Assembly: GCA_022827185.1 (NCBI GenBank)
Contig: JAJDTM010000048.1
Location: 1 to 64,000, forward strand
Direction of reading: 5' to 3'
DNA from: Candidatus Poribacteria bacterium
GTDB lineage: Bacteria; Poribacteria; WGA-4E; WGA-3G
DNA length: 64,000 nt
The position numbers were made by a program, and so were the translations under genes. Shown one piece after another: positions 41,299 through 49,893 of the stretch. The first letter of the stretch is position 1; the number at the start of each line of letters is the position of its first letter. The notes beneath the pieces are model-generated. The model did not search any database and was not told the origin of the DNA. It was given only the letters and a program-made list of their open reading frames with translations.

Positions 41299-42312
41299 AT
41301 GAACTATAGCCAAGTCTTGAATGAATTGGAAACTTTAGTCAACGAAACCTTTGGGCTTTGGGAACATAATCGGGTCGGCTTCCAATGGCGGCACTATACA
41401 TGGAACCACACCATGCGTGTGCGTGCGACGAGTATGGAACTCGGTAGACGGGAAGGCGGCGACGTAAAACTGCTTGAAGTTGCCGGCACCCTGCACGACA
41501 TCACTAAACGATATGACGGTGATTTTAAGACCGACGCGGAAGGAAAACGGGTCTTCACTCCTGATGGTTTCTGGTTAAACGAGACGCTGACACCAGCGGG
41601 TCAGAACGTCGTTACGGAACTTTACAACAAGCACGAGCTTCACGGTAAGGTCCATCACGAATCCGGGGCAGTTATTACTGAGAATATCTTGGCGATGTAC
41701 GACTTTGAACCGACTTTCGTAGAAGCTGCGACAGCGGTTGTCTTCGCACATCTAAAGCCTACGAACCTCACAGAGGAGAATTTTAAACTGCTCTACAACA
41801 GGATCGAAAACCAGATCCTCTATGACGCTGATACCATGGATCCGAACGTCGGCTATACCGGTTTTTTCCGAAACATTCACATCCACGCTTATTTCGCACT
41901 TCAACGCGGAAACTTCGACTTAGAGGATTATGTGCGGAACCTGCCGCGCTGGATTAACTCCAAGCAGGAATTCGTTGACAAACTTCTAACCGAATCCTCT
42001 CGTGAACTTGCCCAAACGCGACAAGATAGGAATCAGCAGCTTTTCAGACTCATGGTAGACGAATTAGAGGATATGGAGATCAATCGGAAATACGGGCTGC
42101 TCGGTGTCATTGACTATTTCGTGAGTGTAAATGAAGATCCGCATTTCCTGAATCAACTTGACCACTTGACAAATGAATGGTTGCCACAAAGGAGACAGTG
42201 GCTCGCAGAAGAGGAAAAAGACGCATCCGCACGCGACCGCGCCCAAGCCGCAATCGATCGCGTTGATGATTTCCTGACCCTGATGACCCGCGAAAGCAGA
42301 GGAGAAATTTAA
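41299..42312 (+). CDS. HD-domain phosphohydrolase-like protein
   Basis: A 337-residue protein whose first 200 residues form an HD domain: H37 (TWNHTMRVR), H66-D67 (AGTLHDITKR) and a distal aspartate in LYDADTMDPN. These bind a metal and usually hydrolyse phosphates or phosphodiesters of nucleotides. A helical C-terminal part (about 210-337, with many acidic and Arg residues) has no recognised domain. AAAGGAG lies just before the ATG. The substrate is unknown. It is followed by a MITE and a PhyH gene on the same strand. Confidence 0.8.
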   Translation: MNYSQVLNELETLVNETFGLWEHNRVGFQWRHYTWNHTMRVRATSMELGRREGGDVKLLEVAGTLHDITKRYDGDFKTDAEGKRVFTPDGFWLNETLTPAGQNVVTELYNKHELHGKVHHESGAVITENILAMYDFEPTFVEAATAVVFAHLKPTNLTEENFKLLYNRIENQILYDADTMDPNVGYTGFFRNIHIHAYFALQRGNFDLEDYVRNLPRWINSKQEFVDKLLTESSRELAQTRQDRNQQLFRLMVDELEDMEINRKYGLLGVIDYFVSVNEDPHFLNQLDHLTNEWLPQRRQWLAEEEKDASARDRAQAAIDRVDDFLTLMTRESRGEI

Positions 42313-42313
42313 C

Positions 42314-42404
42314 AGGACCTACGCATTTTTCCATGATAACGGACGTCCTACACACTGCAGTCGGGGTTTCAAACCCCGCCTGCAAAAAGGGCTGCGTAAG
42401 TCCT
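42314..42404. mobile_element. MITE with AGGACYTACGCA ends (91 bp)
   Basis: The ends AGGACCTACGCA and TGCGTAAGTCCT are inverted repeats. The inside holds a CGGGGTTTCAAACCCCG palindrome and the word TTTTTCCATGATAACGGAC. A near copy is at 56347-56436, and a partial one is at 54185-54237. All three lie just upstream of genes on the plus strand. Confidence 0.75.
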
Positions 42405-42425
42405 AATTTCAGAAGGAGCTATTTT

Positions 42426-43289
42426 ATGAACAGCCCAGCAACAGGCGAACGGACAGACATGATCCAAATTCCGTATCCTGAAGAACTCTACCGCTTTGAC
42501 ACGGCTGCCAAGGGGATTTCTGGCGGATTTCCAGCCGTAACTGAAGCGGATATCGAGTATTTTCATCAATACGGGTATCTCGTTATCAACGACGCTTTTA
42601 GTCCTACCGAAGTTGAGGATGCACTGGCAGGTATGGTTTATCTCATGGATGAAAACGATCCCGATTTCCGGGCGATCCAATTTGAACCGAAACTCGCTAA
42701 GGAGAAGGACGAGAGGGATGGTGAGGAACGCCGTGATGCCATCAGAAAAATCTTCCGGTTTGTAGATCACGAACCGCGTCTGAACGCGATGGCAGCCCAT
42801 TCCGGACTCCTCGGTGTCCTTGAACAGATTATGGGAGATACGCCTGAGTTGTTCCAAGACATGGCACTCGTCAAACCGCCGCGTCACGGGTCAGAGAAGC
42901 CGTGGCATCAGGATTGTGCCTATTTTAACTTACAGGAAGGAACAACCGTTGTCGGTGTATGGATCGCTTTAGATGAAGCGACCGCTGAGAATGGATGCTT
43001 ACACATCATCCCCGGTTCGCACATTGAGGGACCGATGATCCATTTCAAACGTCGGGATTGGCAGATTTGCGATACGGACGTGCCGGTCGCGCGCGACACG
43101 ATGGTCCCGCTGAAGCCGGGGGGTTGTCTCTTTTGGCACGGGTTGACGCATCACGGCAGCCCCGTCAATCAGTCTGAACAACGGCGGCGCGCCCTCCAAT
43201 TCCATTACAAACCGGCGAGTGCTGGAGAAGTCACGACACAAGAACGAATGGAAGTTTATGGCAGTGAAGGGAAGGATGTAGATTGCTGA
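42426..43289 (+). CDS. Phytanoyl-CoA dioxygenase (PhyH) family protein
   Basis: A 287-residue Fe(II)/2-oxoglutarate oxygenase. H161/D163 (PWHQDCAYF) is the metal pair, with THHGSPVN (H242 or H243) and the R253-255 cluster (QRRRALQFHY) for the distal ligand and 2-oxoglutarate. The ENGCLHIIPGSH strand is present. AGAAGGAG before 42426 supports this start over an in-frame one at 42333 inside the MITE. It is closest in length and motifs to the one at 13437. The substrate is unknown. Confidence 0.9.
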   Translation: MNSPATGERTDMIQIPYPEELYRFDTAAKGISGGFPAVTEADIEYFHQYGYLVINDAFSPTEVEDALAGMVYLMDENDPDFRAIQFEPKLAKEKDERDGEERRDAIRKIFRFVDHEPRLNAMAAHSGLLGVLEQIMGDTPELFQDMALVKPPRHGSEKPWHQDCAYFNLQEGTTVVGVWIALDEATAENGCLHIIPGSHIEGPMIHFKRRDWQICDTDVPVARDTMVPLKPGGCLFWHGLTHHGSPVNQSEQRRRALQFHYKPASAGEVTTQERMEVYGSEGKDVDC

Positions 43290-43385
43290 TGATTGGCTAT
43301 CGGCTGTCAGCCGTCGGCTATCAGTGAAGAGGTTTTCTGGTAAATCAGGATCCTCTTTACTGACCGCCAACTGCTGACTGCTTCT
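43287..43385. repeat. Family F palindromic repeat
   Basis: ATTGGCTATCGGCTGTCAGC and its imperfect complement near ACTGACCGCCAACTGCTGAC are arranged around GAAGAGG...CCTCTTT. It lies between two converging genes. See 14303-14424. Confidence 0.6.
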
Positions 43386-43388
43386 ATG

Positions 43389-44441
43389 CTACTTCTTCTG
43401 TTCCGGGAATGGTGCGCGGATGTCGTAACGTCCTTCGACAAATACCGGCAATTTTCCACCTTCAACCAATAGGTCAAGCGGGTTTGGACGTGTTGTTAAG
43501 GGGAAGGTTACGACGTCCTGAATGCGCAACGATTCGTAAATCGCCATCAGGATTTCTATCGTGCAAAGCCCGTGCCTGCCTGCGTTGCGGTGTTCATCAA
43601 CATCGCCTTCGATCCAAGCTAACATCTCGTTAAATTGATTCGGTTCACTTTGACGCGGTTTGATCGTCTGCCATCCAGCGGCTTTGCTATTCAGAAGTTC
43701 AATCGTACCATCGCTACCACGGCGCAGCTGCCCGTCATCACCGTAAACAGCGTCCCCGCGAAGTCCTGGTTCTGGTAGATCGCTTTCATAAATACCACGG
43801 ATACCGCCTTCAAAGCAGATTTCTGCCATGCAGAGGTCTTCGGTCCTCACACGGCGTTCCCAACGGTCGGTTTTCCGTGCTGCCTGACCAATAAGCCATA
43901 ACGGATCTGGGTCTCCAAGGATAAAACGCATCTCGTCAACTTCGTGCGTTCCACGATTGAGTAACCCGTGTCCGTCGCGACGGAGCATCGCTTGGGGTTG
44001 ACCAATCGCGCCTTCTTGGATAAGCCGCCGTGCCTCGCAGTTCTGCGGACTGAACCGCCGTTGATGCCCAACGACCAATTTCACGTTGTGCTTCTCGCAA
44101 GCATCCATCATGTCTTGTGCATCGCCGACAGAAGCCGCCATCGGTTTTTCGGTAATAACACCCAAGACCCCGTTTTCAGCAGCGGCAATTGTGGGTTCGG
44201 CACGCACGCTCTGCCACGTGGTAATGCTGACGATGTCTAAATCCTCTTTTTCGCACATTTCACCGAAATCGGTATAGTGGGTCGGGAGCGAAAACTCCTC
44301 TGCGAATTTTGCGGCGGAGGCTTCGCTGATGTCCGAAGCCGTGACCACTTCGGCACGACCCGTATTCGTCCAATTATTCGCGTGGGAACGTCCCATGCCA
44401 CCGCATCCAATAATTCCGACACGATATGTTTTATCTGCCAT
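43389..44441 (-). CDS. Gfo/Idh/MocA family oxidoreductase
   Basis: A 350-residue dehydrogenase. VGIIGCGGMGRSHANNW is the nucleotide motif, and GVITEKPMAAS the family lysine motif. The C-terminal half has GHGLLNRGTHEVDEMRF with the expected histidine and aspartate. It acts on a sugar or polyol with NAD(P). It differs from the one at 14445 in its C-terminal part and may have another substrate. It converges on a PhyH gene across a palindromic repeat, like the PhyH-Gfo/Idh pair at 13.4-15.4 kb. Confidence 0.92.
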   Translation of the reverse strand: MADKTYRVGIIGCGGMGRSHANNWTNTGRAEVVTASDISEASAAKFAEEFSLPTHYTDFGEMCEKEDLDIVSITTWQSVRAEPTIAAAENGVLGVITEKPMAASVGDAQDMMDACEKHNVKLVVGHQRRFSPQNCEARRLIQEGAIGQPQAMLRRDGHGLLNRGTHEVDEMRFILGDPDPLWLIGQAARKTDRWERRVRTEDLCMAEICFEGGIRGIYESDLPEPGLRGDAVYGDDGQLRRGSDGTIELLNSKAAGWQTIKPRQSEPNQFNEMLAWIEGDVDEHRNAGRHGLCTIEILMAIYESLRIQDVVTFPLTTRPNPLDLLVEGGKLPVFVEGRYDIRAPFPEQKK

Positions 44442-44680
44442 TTTTTATACCTTTCCGTAATTAAGATTATGAAACTGAAATCAAATATTACCAAAAATTG
44501 TCCATCAACGCAAGCAAATTCTGAGAAAACAGATAACATGTGTCTATTTTGCCACAATTTACTTAACTGAAAAGCCTTGTAACGCCTAAGTTTGTAACAG
44601 GTACCCGATTGGCATCGTTTATGCTATAGGAGAAGTAAAACCCGTACATTCCGTGACGAGGATTTGTAAGGAGACGGAAA

Positions 44681-45946
44681 ATGGAAAGATTAATAATTAA
44701 AGGCGGTACCAGACTTGAAGGGACGATCCCTGTGAGTGGATGCAAAAATGCAGTGCTCCCCATCGCGGTCGCTGCTGCGATCCTTGGAGACGGTGTGAGT
44801 GTGCTCCATAACGTCCCGAACCTAACAGATGTCAGAACCCTGCGTGCTGTGTTAGAAGGGCTTGGTGCTACAATAAAACTTAAAAATTCGACACTCTATA
44901 TTGAACCCATAAACCACTTGGAATTTGAGGCACCTTACGATCTGGTTCGCAAAATGCGCGCCTCTATTTATGTGCTCGGTCCTCTCGTGGCGAAACTTGG
45001 AAAGGCGAAAGTCTCGTTTCCTGGGGGGTGCGCTATTGGTCCGCGACCGATCGACTTGCACATTCGCGGCTTGGAGCATTTGGGGGCGGAGGTGACGGTT
45101 CAAGAGGGATACATTTACGCGCAAGCGGCGCGTTTAGTCGGCACTGAGATGTATCTTACCGGGCAACATGGACCCAGCGTCGGTGCGACAGCGAACGTAA
45201 TGATGGCGGCTACGCTTGCACAAGGCACGACGGTTATCCGCGGCGCGGCGTGTGAACCGCATATCTCTGACCTTGCGCGCTTCCTCAATGCGATGGGAGC
45301 AGACATTGACGGTATCGGTACATCCGTGCTAACGATTCGTGGGGTCAAGCAGCTGCGTGGCACCGAACATACCGTTATCTCTGACGATATTGAGGCGGGG
45401 ACTTTTATTGTCGCGGGGGCTATTACACGAGGCGATATTTACGTCAAGGGGATTACGCCGCAACAAATCCCCGCTATTTCAGAGAAGATTGTTGAGGCAG
45501 GTGTCGAATTAGACTGGGATGACAACGGGGTCCGTGTCACAACGCCTAGAGAGATAAGCGGCATTGATGTCTCTACTGCACCTTTCCCAGGTTTCCCAAC
45601 AGATATGCAGGCGCAAATCATGGGGATGCTCTGCCTCGCGTCAGGGACGAGCATTATCAGCGAAAACGTTCATACAGACCGATTTATCCATGCTGCCGAA
45701 CTGAACCGAATGGGCGCAGATATCATGCTTGATGGCGGTAAGGCGATCATCAATGGTGTGCCGGGTTTGAGTGGCGCGCCTGTGATGGCTTCCGATCTAC
45801 GCGCTGGAGCGGTACTCGTTGCGGCGGGGATGGCAGCGTCTGGTGAAACCGTCCTCTCGCGGGTCTATCATATTGACCGTGGATACGAGTCTATTGAGAA
45901 AAAACTTAACAATGTCGGTGCGAATATTACGAGAGTCGAAGATTAA
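44681..45946 (+). CDS. murA: UDP-N-acetylglucosamine 1-carboxyvinyltransferase
   Basis: A 421-residue EPSP-like enzyme that adds enolpyruvate to UDP-GlcNAc in the first committed step of peptidoglycan synthesis. K22-N23 (GCKNAVLP) and the active-site cysteine C117 (FPGGCAIGPRPIDLHIRG) are present, so fosfomycin sensitivity would be expected. TAPFPGFPTDMQAQ and HTDRFIHAAELNRMGA complete the signature. The presence of murA indicates a peptidoglycan wall. AAGGAG lies 10 nt before the ATG. hisD follows 36 nt after and is probably in the same operon. Confidence 0.96.
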   Translation: MERLIIKGGTRLEGTIPVSGCKNAVLPIAVAAAILGDGVSVLHNVPNLTDVRTLRAVLEGLGATIKLKNSTLYIEPINHLEFEAPYDLVRKMRASIYVLGPLVAKLGKAKVSFPGGCAIGPRPIDLHIRGLEHLGAEVTVQEGYIYAQAARLVGTEMYLTGQHGPSVGATANVMMAATLAQGTTVIRGAACEPHISDLARFLNAMGADIDGIGTSVLTIRGVKQLRGTEHTVISDDIEAGTFIVAGAITRGDIYVKGITPQQIPAISEKIVEAGVELDWDDNGVRVTTPREISGIDVSTAPFPGFPTDMQAQIMGMLCLASGTSIISENVHTDRFIHAAELNRMGADIMLDGGKAIINGVPGLSGAPVMASDLRAGAVLVAAGMAASGETVLSRVYHIDRGYESIEKKLNNVGANITRVED

Positions 45947-45982
45947 TCACTCTGGTAAATAGAAAGGATAAGTTATTCACGA

Positions 45983-47281
45983 ATGCTACGAATTGTTGAA
46001 ACCCATACGACAGAGGCTGATACTTTCCTCTCAAAGTTGAAAGCACGCGGTCAATTGGAAGATGAAAGTATCTTGAAAACAGTCCATCGCACTTTGAGCG
46101 ATGTGCAGGCCGAAGGCGATAAGGCTGTTGTGCGATATACTCGTAAGTTAGATGCGCCGCGTATCTCCGCGAAAGAGTTGAAGGTATCAAGAGAAGAAAT
46201 TGGGAACGCCTATTTAGAAGTCACCGACGAATATATTGAGGCAATTACACACGCCCGAACCAACATTGAACGATTTCACCAAAAGCAGCTGCGGACTTCC
46301 TGGATGTCCACTGAGGCGAATGGCGTAGTGCTCGGACAGTTGATTCGTCCTTTGAAGCGCATCGGGGTTTGTGTGCCATCTGTTAGCCAGCTTTTGGTCT
46401 CTTCTTTATTGATGGCTGTGCTCCCAGCTACAGTCGCTGGTGTGAAAGAGATAGCTGTCTGTACTGCCCCAATGCGCAACCGGAATATTAATCCGTATAT
46501 GCTCGTTGCTGCGGCGGAATGCGGCATTCAAGAAATCTACAAATGCGGCGGGGCGCAAGCCGTAGCAGCGATGGCGTATGGGACTGACACTATCCCACCT
46601 GTCGATAAAATTGTTGGTCCCGGGAATCTCTATGTACAATTTGCGAAAAAAGAGGTTTATGGACACGTTGACATAGACAAATTGGCAGGTCCAAGCGAAA
46701 TTCTTGTTATCGCTGATAGCACAGCTGACCCGGATTATGTCGCTGCCGATCTCATCTCACAAGCAGAGCATGGCCCCGAGTGTGCCGCGATCCTTGTTAC
46801 TTCCTCATTGGGTTTCGCTGAACAGGTCAAAACAGCTATTGAGATACAAGGTAAACCTTTACCTCGCCACGATCTTTTGACACAAGCGTTTAAAAACTAC
46901 GGTGTTGCTTTTGTCACTCCCAATATTGCTGAAGCTGTAGCTCTCGCAAATGAAATTGCTCCGGAACACCTTGAACTCCACGTAGAGAATCCTATGGATT
47001 GGCTTGGAGATATCGAAAATGCCGGTGCTATCTTCGTCGGACCCTATTCTCCAGAAGCGGTTGGAGATTACATTGCCGGGCCCAACGCAATTCTGCCAAC
47101 TGGTACCGCGCCGCGCTATGCCTCACCCCTGAACATTGACGATTTTCTCAAGAAAACAAGCCTTGTCTCTTATACCAAGACTGCCTTGGCGAAAGTCACA
47201 CCGTCAGTTGTCAAGCTCGCCGAGGTAGAAGGCCTTGAAGGGCATGCCGCTTCCTTGAAAATCCGATTTGAAGAAGATTAA
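45983..47281 (+). CDS. hisD: Histidinol dehydrogenase
   Basis: A 432-residue enzyme for the last two oxidations of histidine synthesis. KIVGPGNLYVQFAKKEVYG, DKLAGPSEILVIAD, SQAEHGPECAAILVT (zinc-binding histidine), and ANEIAPEHLELHVENP (catalytic Glu-His pair) are all present. Length and order are normal. No other his gene is nearby. It lies 36 nt after murA, and the DUF1028 gene starts 35 nt after its stop, suggesting one transcript for unrelated roles. Confidence 0.96.
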   Translation: MLRIVETHTTEADTFLSKLKARGQLEDESILKTVHRTLSDVQAEGDKAVVRYTRKLDAPRISAKELKVSREEIGNAYLEVTDEYIEAITHARTNIERFHQKQLRTSWMSTEANGVVLGQLIRPLKRIGVCVPSVSQLLVSSLLMAVLPATVAGVKEIAVCTAPMRNRNINPYMLVAAAECGIQEIYKCGGAQAVAAMAYGTDTIPPVDKIVGPGNLYVQFAKKEVYGHVDIDKLAGPSEILVIADSTADPDYVAADLISQAEHGPECAAILVTSSLGFAEQVKTAIEIQGKPLPRHDLLTQAFKNYGVAFVTPNIAEAVALANEIAPEHLELHVENPMDWLGDIENAGAIFVGPYSPEAVGDYIAGPNAILPTGTAPRYASPLNIDDFLKKTSLVSYTKTALAKVTPSVVKLAEVEGLEGHAASLKIRFEED

Positions 47282-47316
47282 CCTGATCTATATTGATATC
47301 TGGGGAAACACAACAG

Positions 47317-48027
47317 ATGTTTTTGATACCACTCGGTCTATTATTCCACCTCTCTGGTCCCAATATCCCAATAGAGAGACCTCATCTGTCTCCAGTCGCG
47401 ACGTTTTCGGTCGTCGGATATGATCCGGAAACGGGTGCGCTCGGGATTGCTGTTCAGTCCAAATTTTTCGCTGTTGGATCGGTTGTGCCGTGGGCGGAGG
47501 CTGGGGTTGGTGCCATTGCGACGCAATCTTGGGCAAACACGACGTACGGACCCAAAGGTTTAAAACTCCTCAAAAGCGGGCTTTCGGCAGAACAGGCCTT
47601 GCAACGTCTCATCGCCGATGATCCAGGCCGCGCAACGCGGCAGGTCGGTATCGTGGATGCGAAAGGAAACGTCGCTAACTACACTGGCGATGAATGTAAC
47701 GCCTGGGCGGGTGCCGTTTCGGGTGAACACTATACCGCTCAAGGCAATATCCTCGCGGGTGGAGACGTTGTTAAAGCGATGGGTAAAGCCTATGCGGAAA
47801 CGGACGGTGAACTCGCTGACAAATTAATGGCGGCACTCTTCGCTGGGCAAGCGGCTGGAGGTGACACGCGTGGACAGCAATCTGCTGCACTCCTCGTCGT
47901 TCAAGAGAATGGGGGTTATGGCGGTTTCAATGACCGGTACATTGATCTGCGCGTCGATGACGCTGAGCAACCGATTGAAGAGCTTCAACGGTTATTGGAG
48001 ATTCACAAGGAATTGGTGCCTCGGTAG
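47317..48027 (+). CDS. DUF1028 family protein
   Basis: A 236-residue protein. The DUF1028 core runs from ATFSVVGYDPETGALGIAVQS through AGVGAIATQSWANTTYGPKGL and GNILAGGDVVKAM. The family is related to N-terminal nucleophile hydrolases by fold, and its activity is undefined. Members usually begin at the (M)TFS strand. Here 24 further residues precede it, with a short hydrophobic stretch (FLIPLGLLFHLSG), perhaps a signal. The C-terminal 50 residues (DRYIDLRVDDAEQPIEEL) are the common extension. The true start is uncertain. It probably belongs to the murA-hisD transcript. Confidence 0.85.
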   Translation: MFLIPLGLLFHLSGPNIPIERPHLSPVATFSVVGYDPETGALGIAVQSKFFAVGSVVPWAEAGVGAIATQSWANTTYGPKGLKLLKSGLSAEQALQRLIADDPGRATRQVGIVDAKGNVANYTGDECNAWAGAVSGEHYTAQGNILAGGDVVKAMGKAYAETDGELADKLMAALFAGQAAGGDTRGQQSAALLVVQENGGYGGFNDRYIDLRVDDAEQPIEELQRLLEIHKELVPR

Positions 48028-48084
48028 ATGCTATCGCCAGCGACCGAGTGCGTGGCATCAGCTTGTGCCGTTCGGCGGGTAGAA

Positions 48085-48531
48085 CTATTCCGTTGTTGGT
48101 TCATCTAATACGAGCAGTGGACGATTAAAACGGGAACGGATATGATTCAGTGCCGATAGTACCATGGGTGAACGTATGATACGACGCTCCAATTTACGTT
48201 TGCCCGGAATATCGCTGATGACAATACCGATCAATACCGTCAAAACCCCTTGCCCGGGTAAAGGTATCAGGATAATCCCGACAATAATAAGAATAACAGC
48301 AACCAAGTTTTTCACGAGAATCAGCCCGCCCCACAAAAAGGGTTTTCTGATACGACTCACCCGTCTTTTGGCGCGAAAATAGTCACAGGGTAGGTAAGCG
48401 ATGACCAGTGCACAGAGGAAGATACTGCCCACTAAGCTGGCACCGGAGATGATACCGACGACCAACCCATGTGCTTTAAGCCACCCAAAGACAGCCAGAC
48501 AGAAAGCTTTGAAAGTATCAACAAACGACAA
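48085..48531 (-). CDS. Small membrane protein with a PLPGQG motif (PGPGW-like)
   Basis: A 148-residue protein with about three membrane helices: near 18-50, 68-90 and 90-105. The loop IPLPGQGVLTVLIGIVISDIP is close to the PGPGW-type membrane proteins, whose role is unknown. The start is a TTG with GAGGAGG 9 nt upstream. A cytoplasmic basic C-terminus (GKRKLERRIIRS) ends the protein. It begins 20 nt after the SDR gene stop and on the same strand, so they may be cotranscribed. Confidence 0.65.
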   Translation of the reverse strand: MSFVDTFKAFCLAVFGWLKAHGLVVGIISGASLVGSIFLCALVIAYLPCDYFRAKRRVSRIRKPFLWGGLILVKNLVAVILIIVGIILIPLPGQGVLTVLIGIVISDIPGKRKLERRIIRSPMVLSALNHIRSRFNRPLLVLDEPTTE

Positions 48532-48551
48532 GGGGAACCTCCTCTAACAAC

Positions 48552-49325
48552 TCATCGGCGTGAAACAGCACCACCGTCAACGGTCATAATATCGCCGCTA
48601 ATATAGGCGGCTTCATCGGAAGCGAGGAACAATACCGCGCCGATGTAGTCCCATACTGTTGCCCCACGTTCAAGCGGTGGTGCGTCTGCGGGAGCGAGCG
48701 GCAAATCCGGGAGTGTGTCATCATCAGGGATGTTCTGCGATGCATTCATACCGGTCGGTGCCCCGCCACCCGGTGCGACTGCATTTACGGTTATACCGTG
48801 TGGACGCAGTTCAAGTGCCAGACTTCGCGTCAGCCGATTCAGTGCCGCTTTGCTGACACAATAACTGAGGACACCAACGTGTGATTCTTCGGCATAAATA
48901 GACGAATTGTTAATGATACGTCCTTGTATGCCCTGTTCTATCATTACCTTAGCGACCGCCTGCGCACATAGCAGACTGCCTTTCACGTTAACCGCTATCA
49001 CCTTATCAAATAGGTCCGGCGTGAGTTCAAACAACGTTTGACGACCAAGGATACCTGCATTATTGAACAGAATATCGATCCGTTTAAATGTATCCACTGC
49101 CGTATCTACTGCCGTTTGAACCTGCTCAGGTATGGTAACATCTAAAGGCACAGCGATCGCTTTTCCACCTTCAGCACGGACTTCGTCAGCGACAGCATTC
49201 GCGCTTCTACCACCAGCGACTACGACAGCGGCACCCTCGCGAGCGAATGCTAAACACGCAGCTCTTCCGATACCTAACGGTCCACCCCCGCCTGTTACAA
49301 ATGCGACCCGGTTTTCAAAGCGCAT
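48552..49325 (-). CDS. Short-chain dehydrogenase/reductase
   Basis: A 257-residue classical SDR. VAFVTGGGGPLGIGRA is the cofactor motif, NNAGILG the structural motif, and the active site is S141/S142 with Y155-xxx-K159 (SSIYAE, SYCVSKAAL). It oxidises or reduces a small carbonyl or alcohol with NAD(P). The ATG at 49337 overlaps the ribosome site GGAGGACC, so the second ATG at 49325 (5 nt after GGAGG) was chosen. The substrate is unknown. Confidence 0.92.
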   Translation of the reverse strand: MRFENRVAFVTGGGGPLGIGRAACLAFAREGAAVVVAGGRSANAVADEVRAEGGKAIAVPLDVTIPEQVQTAVDTAVDTFKRIDILFNNAGILGRQTLFELTPDLFDKVIAVNVKGSLLCAQAVAKVMIEQGIQGRIINNSSIYAEESHVGVLSYCVSKAALNRLTRSLALELRPHGITVNAVAPGGGAPTGMNASQNIPDDDTLPDLPLAPADAPPLERGATVWDYIGAVLFLASDEAAYISGDIMTVDGGAVSRR

Positions 49326-49437
49326 CCGGTCCTCCATACGACAAATATTTGATTAATTTCTGTTTTTTTCCTTATGTTACCATTTTATCATAACGTCTAT
49401 TATTTTACAAGGTTTCACCTGATTTATGCCAGGATTA

Positions 49438-49466
49438 TCAGTTTTCAGTTACCAGTTGTCAGTTCG
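49438..49466. repeat. Family G palindrome half
   Basis: ATCAGTTTTCAGTTACCAGT, then TGTCAGTTC. See 9655-9735 for the family. Confidence 0.45.
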
Positions 49467-49514
49467 CGTTAGGCTCCCACATTACACCTTCGTAGGCGTT
49501 GAATTACCCGTAGG

Positions 49515-49562
49515 GGCTGGGTTACCCTAAAAGAAACACCCAAGCAAAAACCCCCTACGACC
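49515..49562. repeat. Palindromic repeat, inverted copy of 24459-24507 core
   Basis: CGTAGGGG and CCCCCTACG arms enclose AAGAAACACCCAAGCAAAAA, a 20-bp exact inverted match to the core near 24473. An isolated IS630-like end follows. Confidence 0.5.
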
Positions 49563-49576
49563 CCGCCGCGTGTGCA

Positions 49577-49598
49577 AATAATTATGGGATTTACTATA
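49577..49598. repeat. Isolated IS630-like element end
   Basis: AATAATTATGGGATTTACTATA, third copy of the end at 117-139. No transposase is near. The spacer 49326-49893 otherwise holds repeats and the promoter of the next gene. Confidence 0.5.
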
Positions 49599-49800
49599 TT
49601 AGATACATTTAGACGTGAAAATCTTCATTGCAATCTCCGATAAGTTTGGATGTAATTCGGATATCACCGCTATAGGGTTCAAATTAGATTGATGGAAACC
49701 GCTTTTTAATTTGTCAAATTCCTGTAAAACCTTATCACTTTTCCCGTCAAAACCTATGCTTAACTTGCGAGATGTAGACGCGGCGACGCGTCCTTTTTCC

Positions 49801-49829
49801 TTGACAAAAAGTGTCAAAAGGAGTATACT
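49801..49829 (+). promoter_or_regulatory. Strong sigma-70 promoter with palindromic operator
   Basis: TTGACA (49801-49806), 17 nt and TATACT (49824-49829) with ideal spacing. The -35 is part of the palindrome TTGACAAAAAGTGTCAA, a possible repressor site. It reads toward the PQQ-propeller gene that begins a run of six plus-strand genes. Confidence 0.75.
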
Positions 49830-49893
49830 ATTTTTGTAGTGGACGGTAATTTATGTTTCATTTCGCGTTTCATAAAAAAAAGGGACTCTCATA

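Noticed and set aside
42333..42425. Longer N-terminus for the PhyH protein at 42426
   Set aside because: It would begin inside the 91-bp MITE; AGAAGGAG supports the start at 42426.
49599..49817. Minus-strand frame of 72 residues between an IS630-like end and the promoter at 49801
   Set aside because: Its only start is a TTG inside the promoter palindrome, there is no ribosome site, and no motif is recognised. It could be a gene relic, but the evidence is too weak.
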